Below, piece after piece: positions 35,837 to 46,742 of a stretch of 64,000 nt of DNA; the first letter of the stretch is position 1, and the number at the start of each line of letters is the position of its first letter. A program made the translations under genes and the position numbers. The notes beneath the pieces were generated by a model. It searched no databases. It had not been told where the DNA came from and saw nothing but the letters and a program-made list of their open reading frames with translations. The DNA is from Myotis daubentonii (lineage: Eukaryota > Chordata > Mammalia > Chiroptera > Vespertilionidae): assembly GCF_963259705.1 (NCBI RefSeq), contig NC_081841.1, positions 91,711,063 through 91,775,062 of the forward strand, given 5' to 3'.

Positions 35837-36048
35837 CAGCGGTTCTCAACCTGTGGGTCGCGACCCCTTTGGCGGTCCAACGACCCTTTCACAGAGGTCG
35901 CCTAAGACCATCCTGCATATCAGATATTTACATTATGATTCATAACAGTAGCAACATTACAGTTATGAAGTAGCAACGAAAATAATTTTATGGTTGGGTC
36001 ACAACATGAGGAACTGTATTTAAAGGGCCAGAAGGTTGAGAACCACTG
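35837..36048. mobile_element. SPIN-type hAT element with perfect target duplication
   Basis: The 212-base element starts CAGCGGTTCTCAACCTGTGG and ends GGTTGAGAACCACTG. It is flanked by CCCTAAGG on both sides (35829-35836, 36049-36056). It lies about 1.6 kb upstream of the PLXNC1 ATG. Confidence 0.93.
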
Positions 36049-36299
36049 CCCTAAGGGCATTGGTGAGACCTCAGAGGGTCCAAAGTAAAGAACTGGGAAG
36101 GGATGAGAGAGAGGGAGGGCAGGCCTCTAAGGAAATAAAGGTACCTGTTCTCGGATTAGAAGGCTGGGAAGGGGAGGGGAGGTTGCAGCATTTAACTTGG
36201 GGAACTGTTTGGTCACACCTGTGGAGAATGCTTTCTGGGTATTATTGTAATGGCCACAGGTGGCACTTGGCTAGACCAGGAGGTGTAAGTGGTCCTAGA

Positions 36300-36510
36300 G
36301 CTGGATACAGGTTAGATAGAATCTCAACTCTGCTGTTTACCAGCAGGACCACCCCCACCCCCACCCCCGCGCAAGTTCTCTAAGCTCTGCTAAGTGAGAA
36401 TAATACTCATTAATTAATAGGGTTGTTATGGGTATTAAATGAGTCTTCTGTAGTGAATTTAGAACAGCACCGGGTACGTAGTAAGTGTTCAATAAATGCT
36501 AGGTATGATC
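36300..36510 (+). repeat. MIR SINE
   Basis: Contains AGGGTTGTTATGGGTATTAA and AAGTGTTCAATAAATGCTAGG, which are typical MIR 3' parts. A C-rich (ACCCCC)n run is embedded. Confidence 0.75.
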
Positions 36511-37497
36511 AGTAAGGTCAGAGGGTGAGTAGAACTTGAAGGGCTAGGTTTGAGAGCCTGGGACTCCGTTGCCAAGGGAGATTTGAGACCCTTTTCAAAT
36601 ATGGGAGCTCCAGCGCCAGGGATTGTCCAGGATCAGAGCTTTGGCGCCTGCCTTCCGCCACCTCACTCTTCTGACCAGGGAAATGCACCCTCCTTGATAG
36701 GGGAGCCCTGGTCCCCCGAGCCTCGGGCTCGTCCCCGTCTCCCGCGCGCCTCCTCAGGGCCTCCCTGCCGCGCTCCACACCTGTCAACCGTCCTTGCAGC
36801 CTCCCTGTGGCCCAGCCCCCGGCCTCAGAGGCAACCCTCTGGTGCCTAAGGTCGTCGCTCCCGGAGTCTGGCGTCTCCCCCCACCCCACCACTGCCCCGC
36901 TGCTCTGGTAAACAAAACCCTAGCGTTGGAGCAGCCCCGCGGGGGGACGCGCGCGGGAGCTCGCTCGCTGCACAGTTAGCGCGCCCCGGGAGCCCCGGGC
37001 CAGCCAAGGGGCGATGGTGGCGGCCCTGGCGGCAGCGGCTGGCGGCTCAGCTTTGTTTTGAATAGATGAAAGAGGCCACCTACACAGTAACCCAAATTAT
37101 CAGACCTCCCTCCTCCCTATCTCGCCGAATCAAGAGGGGAGGGGAGATGGGCGTGGAGGGAGGGCGGGCGGGCAGGAGGCGGAGGGCGGAGGAGGAAGAG
37201 GATGAGGAAGGGGGCCAGTTGCATCCCACTTTCACAATGGGAAAGTGAAACGCACGAGCGCACCCAACCTCTCCAGTCCTCCCCGCCTGCCTCGCTCCCC
37301 CCACCTCTTCCCCTCCGCGCCTCCCCGCGAGCGCCAGCGCTGCACAGAGGAACTCTCCGGAGAAGGAGGGCCAGGAGGAAGCGGCGCCGGAGCGCGCAGG
37401 GCTTGCCACCGCCGCCGCCGCCGCCGCTGCACAGGCTGCCGGAGCGAGCCCGCCGCGCGCCGCCCTCCCCGCTCTCCTTCCCAGGCGAGCCGCGGGG

Positions 37498-37569
37498 ATG
37501 GGGCGGCCGCGGGAGCCCGAGCGCGCGCAGGAGCCGCCGCCGCCCGCGTCTCCGTCGCCGCGCGCCTGA
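37498..37569 (+). promoter_or_regulatory. Candidate upstream ORF in PLXNC1 leader (23 codons)
   Basis: An ATG with G at -3 and G at +4 opens a 23-codon frame, rich in Pro, Arg and Glu, that ends in TGA 49 bases before the PLXNC1 ATG. The main ATG has C at -3 and G at +4, which is a weaker context. If the mRNA starts upstream of 37498, this uORF could reduce initiation at the main start. A 3-codon uORF lies at 37237-37248. Whether either is in the transcript is unknown. Confidence 0.45.
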
Positions 37570-37618
37570 GCCGCCGTCGCCACCTCGCGCCCTGCCCGCG
37601 GGCGACCCCCCAAGCCCC

Positions 37619-38683
37619 ATGGAGGTCTCCCGGAGGAAAGCACCACCGCGCCCCCCGCGCCCCGCCGCGCCGCTGCCCCTGCTCGCCTATCTGCTGGCCC
37701 TGGCGGCGCCCGGCCGGGGCGCGGACGAGCCCGTGTGGCGGGCAGAGCAAACCATCGGAGCCATCGCGGTGAGCCGGGCGGACGGCGTGTTCGTGGCGAG
37801 CGGCAGCTGCCTGGACCAGCTGGACTACAGCCTGGAGCACAGGCTCTCGCGCCTGTACCGGGACCAAGCGGGCAACTGCACGGAGCCCGTCTCGCTGGCG
37901 CCCCCCGCGCGGCCCCGGCCGGGGAGCAGCTTCAGCAAGCTGCTGCTGCCCTACCGCGAGGGGGCGACCGGCCTCGGGGGGCTGCTGCTCACTGGCTGGA
38001 CCTTCGACCGAGGCGCCTGCGAGGTGCGGCCCCTGGGCAACCTGAGCCTCAGCTCCCTGCACAACGGCACCGAGGTGGTGTCCTGTCACCCGCAGGGCTC
38101 GACGGCCGGCGTGGTGTACCGCGCGGGCACGCAGAAGGGCTGGTACCTGGCGGTGGCCGCGACCTACGCGCTGCCAGAGACCGAGACGGCGAACCGCTGC
38201 AACCCGGCGGCGTCCGACCGCGACACAGCCATCTCGATCAAGAACACGGAGGGGCGCAGCTTCGACACGAAAGAGGAGGGCAGGCTCAAAAGGAGAGACG
38301 GGGGCGCGGGCAGCCTGCACTTCGTGGACGCCTTTCTCTGGAACGCCAGCGTCTACTTCCCCTACTATCCCTACAACTACACCAGCGGCGACGCCACGGG
38401 CTGGCCCAGCATGGCGCGCATCGCGCAGAGCGAAGAGGTGAAGTTCCAGGGCCAGGCGGCCCTCGATTGCGGCCACGGGCACCCCTACGGCCGCCGCCTG
38501 CTCCTCTCCTCCAGCCTGGTGGAGGCCCTGGACGTCTGGGCGGGCGTGTTCAGCGCGGCCACCGGGGAGGGCCAGGAGAAGCGCTCCCCCGCCACCACGG
38601 CGCTGTGCCTCTTCAGGATGAGTGAGATCCAGGCGCGCGCCAAGAACTGCCAGTGGGACTTCTCGCCCCAGGAGCCCAACTGC
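37619..38683 (+). CDS. PLXNC1: Plexin-C1, coding exon 1 (signal peptide and most of sema domain)
   Basis: Plexin-C1 is a single-pass cell-surface receptor for semaphorin 7A that signals through an intracellular GAP domain; viral semaphorins also bind it. This exon encodes residues 1-355. Residues 1-34 form a signal peptide (basic start MEVSRRK, hydrophobic core about 17-31, likely cleavage after GRG). The rest is the N-terminal part of the sema beta-propeller, with cysteines at 64, 87, 134, 156, 194, 284, 330, 344 and 355 and N-glycosylation sequons at N86, N141, N149, N242 and N253. I matched it from memory to mammalian PLXNC1, collinear over its full length. The start was chosen because MEVSRRKAPP matches the known N-terminus. 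The frame is also open upstream to an ATG at 37202. The exon ends in phase 0 at a consensus GTAAGT donor. The reading frame runs on past the donor to 38829, which is intronic. Codon use is very GC-rich, as in many CpG-island first exons. Confidence 0.97.
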
Positions 38684-41600
38684 GTAAGTCCTGTCCCGGG
38701 ACGCTGCCAGGAGCGCTCCTGCTGGGGAGCCGCCGCCGAGGCAGAGAGGGAGGGAGAGCGGGTTGGCATTTACCGGGTCCGGGATTCACACAGCCCGGTG
38801 GCCGCCCGACGCCATTCTCACACAGGCTAGGAGGCCTCGGAGACTCTAAAGCAGGGCCAGAGGTCCCCAAAGGGAGTGTAAAAGGGGAGGTGGCGAGGGA
38901 AGGAGTGAGGCTCAAAACTCCAGTGCCTGAATCCCAGTGCCGTCCTTCCCTGTCCAGACGTGGGCGCTGGTTTGGGGCTGAGCCTCCCATGCAGCCCCAC
39001 CCCTCCCCTCCCTAATCGCTAACTCAGGTGTGTGGTTTTAGCTGTCTTGTGGCTTCGACCCCTTCCCAAAACATGGTTACCGAACCTAGTGCCCTCCGCA
39101 GAGAAGCCGCTTCCTAAAGGACTTGCGGCCACACCCCAGGCCTTGTGCCCCCCGCCGCCGTAACACAGGTGATGTGGTCTGAAGAGTTGGTAGCCTGCTG
39201 AACCTGCGGCAGAGCCAGCCTGGAAAGAGGCTCGCGTTCGGCCAAACAGAACCCTCAGCGCGACCCAGCGCAAGGGGGCGGGGCTGTGGTTCTGCTGAGG
39301 GTGCGCTGTGGTCTCCGGCGGGGTGGGGGAGAGGGTGGGCAGGCAGCGGTGGCTTTGTAGGTAAAAGCCTCACCCTGGAGGGGAGAGCAAGAGAAAGTGT
39401 TGGGGTGCTACAGGCAGTTTCTGGGCTCCCGATTGCCTGACTACATCGTGGGGCTCCGCGGCACCACCCTTGTGTGGTACCCAACCAGGCAAACAGCACA
39501 GGCTTCTCTGGGGTGCCCAGGGCAGCCACAGCTGACTCTTGAGATTGGCATTTCTTTGACTGGAAAATAAAGCAGCGGTTCAAGAGGGTCCAGTTGATGG
39601 GGATTATGGAGCCATTGTGCACTTCTCAGCGGCCGTTTTCCTTCCAAGGCTGCTGGCACATCTACTCCACATATGGCTCCTGAGAGCGAGCCTGCTGAGA
39701 GCCTCCTTTATAACTGGACGGAAATCAAAGAGCAGGAATTAATGGCTACAGGTGTTGCCATTGTTTTGGCATAAAAGGCGTCAGGGAGGCAAGGGAGCAG
39801 TCTCCACTTGGAAAATGTGTTGTGCTGCTACAATTGTTGTGTAGGCACACAGGGGAGCATTGGCTCTAAGGTGTATTAATATGTGTATAGAAAGACACTC
39901 CCACCCCACTCACCCCTTTCTCGGCAAAACCTATCTTACTAAATATTAGCCCTATTTTCCAGGGAGAAAAAATAACGTAAGGACTTTGCAAGGCTCCTTA
40001 GAATGGTCATTTGCTTGTTCCACCTTGCCTATCTGTTGCATGCTGATAATGCCTTCATTTAGTCACTGGTATACATTTTTTAAAGCATAAATGACATATA
40101 ATGCATCCTAAAGGACTTCATCTTTCTATACACATATATAATTTAATATTTACTATCTGTCTTTATTAGATCTTTATATTCTATAGTTCGAGTTTGGTGA
40201 AAATTATCGCCTTCCACTCCTCTGTTGAAAGACTTGAAAATACCCCCAAATATTACTTTGGGTCAAGCTTAAGGCATACTTGGTCTCTGGGGCTAATGAC
40301 AAGACAGCTCGGAGGCCCACAGCAGGTAATAACAGTGGAAGTCCAAGCTTTGCCATCTGACAGCTGTGTAGATGTGTGGAGCCAAAACATTTCTCTTGAC
40401 TGCCTCTCTACCCATTGGGTCCTGGAGGACTTAGTTCCCTTCCAAACGCAGCAGGCATCCTGAATGCAGTCAGAATCCGTGTTTTGGCTCGATCAGGTGT
40501 TCCTACTGGTCCTGGGATGAGGAGGGGAAGGGGCAGTGGGAGAGCTGTTTATCATCTTCACGGGAGCTTCTGGGAGAGAGCTTCCCATTGGAAATCAAGC
40601 GAGGGATAAACACATGCTGCCAAAAATCTGGAATTGGAAAAAGACATAATTAAAAGAGGTCCCTCCATAGCATTTCTTGCTGCTGTTATTTATTGAGAAC
40701 TCCCAGTGTGCTCAGAGCTATGTGTTCTGAAAGACGGGGTCTCTACCCCCTGAGCTTGTCATCCAAGTTAAATAATACACTCTGGTTCAAACAATAGCAT
40801 GTCATGGTCGCACAGGTGGGAGCTTGGAGTTTTGCTTTCTTTTTTTCTTTTTCTTCCCTCATTTAAGTAAATTTCTTGCTGCTAGTATGCACTAAAAAGC
40901 CTTAGTGGAATGGGATTTCAAGAGGGGTTTGAATTGGGGGGGGGGGGAGGTGGTAGTTTTGCTGAAAAAGCTATTTTCTAAACTATTAAATAGGCAGATA
41001 GGATACTTCATTCAACAAACATTTGTTTGATGCCTCCTAGTGTGAGCAAGGCTCTGTGCTGGGTGCCACTGATTTTGCCGCTGAAAGGACAATGGCAGGT
41101 TGCAACCCCATTTAATGGGGTCATGGGATCAGTGTGCCTCCAGTTGTCACTCAGAACAATGCTGTCATTTGAATGGCATTTGTTCTGCATTTTATTTTCA
41201 GGTTTGATTGTGTTTTGGAAAAGGCAGGCTGAATTATAGGTGCCGAACACAGGAGACAGACTTGAAACACCCTAGCAAGAGCCTCAATAGATTCCAACCG
41301 CGGTTCCTTCAGAGCAGACAGTCATTTTTGAACAGTAAGCCACAGGCAGCGAGGCACAAGCGGCCCGATGTGCTTGCCTTCTCCCTCTCCTGTTAGAGGG
41401 CTTGCTCTGATTTTCCATCTTCAATCAACCATGGGTAGCAAAGTGGCAGGAGCGACTGGGTAGTGTTTCCTCGTTTCTTGGCTCTCTTCCTGTCAATCAC
41501 ATGTTGCTGATTCTCTTCCCCTTCAGCTCCTGCTGAGGGTTCATTTGGGGGATGCTTGTGCCACGAGTGTGTACTACTCAGCCTTTTCACACTGGCCTGT

Positions 41601-42666
41601 TGCTTTTTTCTGCCTTGCCACCAACTTTGAATCCCCTTTCACAACTCCAGCAGATTAGCTTCAGCTCGTGAACGTGCCAAGGCAGCCGATTTCTGTGGAC
41701 CTCAATAAATAATAACAGTCCTATAATAATCATGATGATAATCCCGGGAAATACTTGCACAGCGCCTTGCCATATATTATGTCTTGTGAGCCCTCATCAA
41801 GTCTGAGGCTGAGTCAATGAGGAACATTCCCATTTATCTGATGAGGAAGCACAAAAGTGCAAAACAGCGGGTGTCAGGGCCCTCCTGCCTAAACCCAGGT
41901 CTTGCAATGTCTCCTTGTGTATTTTTTCCACTCTGGTGCCTCTCAAACTTTCCCTTGAAAGTCCCCTGACTGAAAAGGCAGCAGCCAACCTCCCCTAAAT
42001 GTGGAGTTGAGGTTGGAGGGGGCCCTTTGAAATGCATTTTTAAAACTTCATGTGATTTTTTTTCATTCTATTTCCTAACATATCCGTGTGCTTTGGTTAA
42101 TATAAAAAATGAATGTTTTAAATTATGTACAAGCTAATTAATTTAATTTCCTCCCTCTCTGAGCGCCAGATACTCCTTGCACACCAGTGCACTTGTAGAA
42201 AGTGTTTGTACCTGAGGTTTGAAGTCTGATTGTTCTAGGTTTGTTTAGCTGCCATAGTTGGGTCCTGGGATTGCCTGTGGTTTAAACATGGTGTCCACCC
42301 CCTCTGGAGACACCGAGAGTGGTGTTTTCTTATCCTGTTGGCCAACGGGACCAAAGCCTGACATAATTTAGCTGTCATGCAGACAACCACAAAACGCTCA
42401 CATGCTCTCTGGCAGACAGTAACCCAAGACACTTCTAGCCACTGCATGCAGAAGTGATGTCCCAGGACCACTTGGCAGTGCAGCCTTCTTGACCTCAAAA
42501 TCCACAGTCTTCCTGTCACGTTTATTCCTCTTTTGGTTTCTGTTATGATCCTGTCTCACCATTTTGCAATCTATAGGCTAGATGGTGACTTTTACCCTCA
42601 TCTATACATTTTTTGTGCAACGGTGGGTTTTCAAAGCTCAATACCCACTCAGAGGGAAAAAGCAGT

Positions 42667-42860
42667 CATAGCTACCATCTACTAGATAGCTGTCACGGCC
42701 AGGCTTTGTATTACGCACTTTGCATGCCTCACTTGTGGTTGATTCTCACAGCCATTCAATGAGACAAGGACCATAGGTATTATTATGATTTTGTAGGTGA
42801 TAAAATTGAGGACCAGAGAGCTTTAATAGGTTCCACAGCTGGTAAATGGCAGGTTTTAGG
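42667..42860 (-). repeat. MIR SINE
   Basis: Reverse MIR order ending CACAGCTGGTAAATGGCAGG. Confidence 0.75.
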
Positions 42861-43124
42861 ACCTGGGTGGTCTGGCCTTGGACAGCCTGGCACCATGGAT
42901 AGTGGGTGTCAGTTCTATCCTGTGTGGAGCTAGCTGGGCCCTTGCAACTGCTCTGATAAGATCAGCTGTTTGCAGACATGAGACTTATGATAGAGCAGAG
43001 AACCCTGGACCATGAACTGAGTGTCTGGTTCTGTGTGTTTGACCACCTGAAGTTAACACTCGGGAGGTTGTAGTTCTGAAACTGTCAGCTTCTAGATAGT
43101 GCTGGTGTTCTTTGTATTCAGGGT

Positions 43125-43149
43125 TATAATGATCTCAGAGATCATTATA
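43125..43149. repeat. 25-base perfect palindrome
   Basis: Arms TATAATGATCTC and GAGATCATTATA around one A. It could form a short hairpin. Confidence 0.95.
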
Positions 43150-43204
43150 GGGCCTCAAGGGAATGCTCCTTGGACCACAGACACTCTTTTCTTTATCAGC
43201 AGCC

Positions 43205-43340
43205 ACAATTAAAATGTAATCCCCAGAAGGTAAGGGACCTTGTAACATTTTATTTTTTGTTGAACCAAGAGTACCTAGCATGTAGTACCTTGTATAGTTG
43301 GGGACTTGAGAAGTATTTGTTGAATTAACAAATGAAGGGT
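43205..43340 (+). repeat. L2 LINE 3' remnant
   Basis: TACCTAGCATGTAGTACC then AAGTATTTGTTGAATTAAC, in L2 3' order. Confidence 0.6.
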
Positions 43341-43607
43341 CTTGGAGGATCATGTTGGGAATGATTTCTGTACTTAGTGGCAATATTTTCCTGAATCTGG
43401 CCACCTCATTCTCCCTTAACTATTGTGTTTTCTTAATGTCTGATGCATCCAGGCCTGTTTTTCCCAGTTTCAGGCTGTCTGGTATCCTCCACTCCTCTGG
43501 CTCTTCCTAGAAATCCCCATTCATTGGAATAGCCAGACTTCTGATCTTGCCAATTTGGAGCTTAACTTTGACCGTGGAAACCCAGCATGTTTGGGTCTTG
43601 TACGGCA

Positions 43608-43859
43608 TCCTACATAATAAAAGCCTAACATGCAAATCGACCAAACAGCAGACCGACCGGTCGCTATGACACACACTGACCACTAGGGGGCAGACGCTCA
43701 ACGCAGGAACTGCCCCCAGCCGCAGGCCCTAGGCCAGCCAAGGCAGATGCCAGTGGAGGCCCCCTGATCACCCTGCTGGTCGCCCTGCAGACTGGCCCTG
43801 ATTGCCGGCCAGGCCTAGGGACCCTACCCGTGTATGGATTTTGTGCACTGAGCCTCTAG
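43608..43859 (+). mobile_element. HeliBat-type Helitron (non-autonomous)
   Basis: Starts TCCTACATAATAAAAGCC and ends TGAGCCTCTAG after a degenerate hairpin. It shares the internal TGACCACTAGGGGGCAG segment with other copies. Confidence 0.9.
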
Positions 43860-43927
43860 TAATTTAATAATGTGCATGATCATGCCTTTCAGTGATAAGA
43901 GGAAAAGGGCTTTATGCTGTAGGTAGG

Positions 43928-44096
43928 GTAATGATTCTCAGAGTTCAGTCTCAGATCTAACAGCATAAGCATCACCTGGGAACTTGCTAGAAATGCAAAT
44001 TCTTGGGCCTTACATCAGACTTACTAAATCAGAAAATCTGTGTTTTAACAAGCCCACCAGCTGATTCTGAAATACACTCATGTTTTAGAACCACTG
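43928..44096 (+). mobile_element. MER5A-type hAT remnant
   Basis: Contains GCATCACCTGGGAACTTGCT, AGAAATGCAAATTCTTGGGC and TGTGTTTTAACAAGCCCACC in MER5A order, ending TAGAACCACTG. Confidence 0.88.
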
Positions 44097-44194
44097 CTGA
44101 AAGGGAACACAATTTCCCTTGTAGTCCAGCTGAGGCAGCTGAGATAAGAACTTGTCCATTTTTTCAACTCATCCCACTATGTCCACGGATGATC

Positions 44195-44700
44195 TTGGTG
44201 TGGGTGTGGTGGAGAAAGAAACTTTATTCAGTGCAAACAGCTCAACTGAGATACAGCATGGGGAGGCTCCTCTCTGACTAGACAGCTCTGCTCTGCTCCA
44301 GCAAGACATTTAAGGTGTTTCAGCTCTGGCCATGGAAATGCAATCTTCTATCTCATCTTAAGTAGAAAGGGAAAGTACACTCCCAGAGCCACAGGGGAGC
44401 TGACTTATTTAGACAGAAGTCCCCACCCCTGATACCTGATTGGTCTGTCTTCATGCAAATGAGGACTCCAAATCCTAGAAGTTTGATTGGTTCAAAAGAC
44501 ACTGTCCTGATTGTTCAGAATTGTGCCACTCTGATTGGTTGGTGAAGAAGCTGATGGGCTTACAGCTGCACAGGTCTGATTGGATGTGGAAACCTCAGTC
44601 CTATTGGTTGAAATAGGACCCAGGAACTCCTTTATAAGGGCTGGCTCAGATGGCAGAAACACAGTGCAGGCAGGCAGTCCAGTGCAGGCATCTCCCTGAA
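44195..44700 (-). mobile_element. Probable ERV1-like solo LTR (minus strand)
   Basis: On the minus strand there are five CCAAT boxes (plus ATTGG at 44439, 44486, 44534, 44579, 44603), then an A/T-rich TATA-like TAAATAAG near 44404-44413, then AATAAAGTTTCTTTCTCC, the usual polyadenylation signal context of ERV1 LTRs (44223-44228 on plus). The plus strand also has an octamer ATGCAAAT at 44453. The LTR ends are not sharply visible and no gag, pol or env sequence is seen. Confidence 0.55.
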
Positions 44701-45224
44701 GTGTAGTTCATGAAGAGGTTCCTGTGTAGGAATGGCTACTAGGCTCTGTTTTTAAAATTTGTGATCAATTAAGCCACTGAGAGCCTTTCTTAGTAGGTAT
44801 CTTCCTTTTCAGGGTCCACAACTACCTTATATTCCTTATTCTCTTCTAACTGCTCAAAGGGAATACCTAGAAAACCTAAAGCCTTTCCATTTTTGAGCTT
44901 GTAGTCTGACTCTCAAGAACCTACAGGTCATAGTTTAATTAGCTCATTCATTCTTGCATACAACAGTCTATTTGCATTTCATTCCAGGATGTAGGGGGCG
45001 CTTCTAGAGTCTTCCATTCTGCTGTACACCAGAACCAGTTCCACACATACAAAATCTCTCCAAGGGCCAACTCTTTATAGCGTCAGTTCAAATACTAATT
45101 TCCATTTTAGACATAGTTGGCTGCATGAAACAAAAAGCTACTTAAGCAAGCTCAGATAAGGGATGGTGGATTTAGTGGGCAGAAACACATGGAGTTACAT
45201 TGAAATCTAGGAATCGGAGCAGTA

Positions 45225-45425
45225 CTGTGTAGTAGTTACATGCACAGACTCTGGGGCCAGGTTGTATGGCCTTGGGCACATTGTTTAACCTTTCTGTGTG
45301 CTTTGGTTTCTTCATTTATAAATAGGCATTCTATTTGCCTCATGGGATTATTGTTTGGATTAATGAGTTAATATGTCTAGGATGAACACTACTTGACCCA
45401 TAGTAAATGCTATGTATGTATTTAC
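45225..45425 (+). repeat. MIR SINE
   Basis: GACTCTGGGGCCAGGTTG, GGCCTTGGGCACATTGTTTA and a TAGTAAATGCTATGTATG tail. Confidence 0.85.
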
Positions 45426-46081
45426 TATCATCACCATCGTGATTAGTAATGTAATAGGATAGGGTTCCTTGAGATGGAATTGGGAGATGGGTCTGGACTC
45501 AAGGCAGCTTGAAGGAGCTTAGCAGCAACAAGTGATGGATGCCCACTCTAAGGTTTCACTGTCAACATAATTAGCAAGGCTCTCTTCCTCAGTCTGGCTT
45601 CCAAAAGGCCTCTGCTTCTTCAAACGTCTGCCCCTCAACCCTTCCACCTGAATGTGTCTCAGCCTGCCTAATCCCCACTCTACCTCTCCATGGCATTGGC
45701 CCTTCTGCTTGGGTTCCCCACTGGCAAAAACTTTCCATATTAATTAGTTCAAATCACCAGGAAAGAGAATTGTGTCCAACTCACCTTTCACACCAAATTA
45801 GAGCACTATTCAGAGTGGGAATTTGTTGCCCTTGGGGCAGACACTGACCCCTGGTCCAATCAGAAGAAGGGGGACAAACAAGTGATGCCCCCAGTAGGCA
45901 CAGTGGGAAGGTTCTCTTGGATGGAATGATGGAAGAGCTACACTGTGATTACCATGTTGACCACGTAGCATGGTACCACCTCTACCTTGCTTTGAGCTTC
46001 TTGATGATCTCTGCCGACCTTGCATACATGGTGCACATAGCTGATGAAGACTGAGGCCTGCTGTGAGAATCCCAGAGTCTG

Positions 46082-46101
46082 CGGGGGGGGGGGGGGGGGG
46101 G
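46082..46101. repeat. Poly-G tract
   Basis: An uninterrupted G-run of about 18 after a GC pair. Confidence 0.9.
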
Positions 46102-46441
46102 CAGTTTGTGGGTATCAGGGTCTGACCTGTTTGTGGGAACAGGGCCATAATAGTAAGATTTTTTTTCTTATCAAATGTACTCATAGTATTTCTTAGTTTA
46201 ATTTTCTACCTTGAAAATGCAATTGTTATACTGTCTCAAAACCAAATAGTCTTAATACTAACAGTTTTATATTATTACAAGTTGTTATACGGTCACAAGT
46301 TATGTTTCACAGCTTCTGTAGTTGATTTTCATATCGGTTTGGCTGTCTAGTCAGTAGTTACACACAGTGTTCTCCTTGGAGAAGTTATGATAGGGACTTG
46401 GCCCGAGCGATGCTGGCCCACTGCAGGCCAGTGCTGTTAGG

Positions 46442-46742
46442 CAGAGGTCAGCAGCTTTTCCTGTGAAGGTCAGCTCTTCAGTATTTCAGGCTTCACAGGC
46501 CACATACAGCCTCTGCTGCAGTGACATGGCTTCTGTGTAGGGTGGCAGCAGCCATGGGCCATGTTCCAATTAAGCTTCAGACACGGAAACCCAAATTTTA
46601 TTTAATTTTCACTTGTCATGAAATATTCTTTTGATTTTTTTCAAATATTTAAAAATATATCATTCTGACCTCATGGTTGGCCATTCGGGGAAAAAACAGG
46701 TGGGCCAGCTTTGGCCGACAAGTGGTATTTTGCCGACCCCTG
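46442..46742. mobile_element. Charlie-like hAT MITE
   Basis: Starts CAGAGGTCAGCAGCTTTTCC and ends TTTTGCCGACCCCTG, enclosing the GGCTTCACAGGCCACATACA block typical of this hAT family. Flanks CTGTTAGG and CTGTTGTG look like a decayed duplication. Confidence 0.75.

Larger units (their letters stand above)
36640..38760. promoter_or_regulatory. PLXNC1: CpG island over PLXNC1 promoter, 5' UTR and exon 1
   Basis: Base composition switches abruptly to high GC with many CpG dinucleotides, then falls back to ordinary intronic composition. There are several GC-box-like runs, a short CCG repeat near 37408-37427, and no clear TATA box, so a dispersed TATA-less promoter is likely. The transcription start cannot be placed from sequence alone. 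Several overlapping ORFs on both strands here are composition artefacts. Confidence 0.85.

Noticed and set aside
37232..38482. Long antisense frame (416 codons) over PLXNC1 exon 1
   Set aside because: It mirrors a GC-rich coding exon, where stop codons are rare on the opposite strand. It is Ala/Arg/Gly/Pro rich and shows no domain.
37735..38625. Plus-strand alternative frame over exon 1 (296 codons)
   Set aside because: Out-of-frame shadow of PLXNC1. The composition is the frame-shifted GC-rich codon set.
38684..38829. Reading-through extension of exon 1 past residue 355
   Set aside because: A consensus GTAAGT donor and the perfect phase-0 join to exon 2 show that this is intron.
44195..45200. 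Internal retroviral genes next to the LTR-like region
   Set aside because: I saw no gag, pol or env motif and no second LTR, so at most a solo LTR is present.
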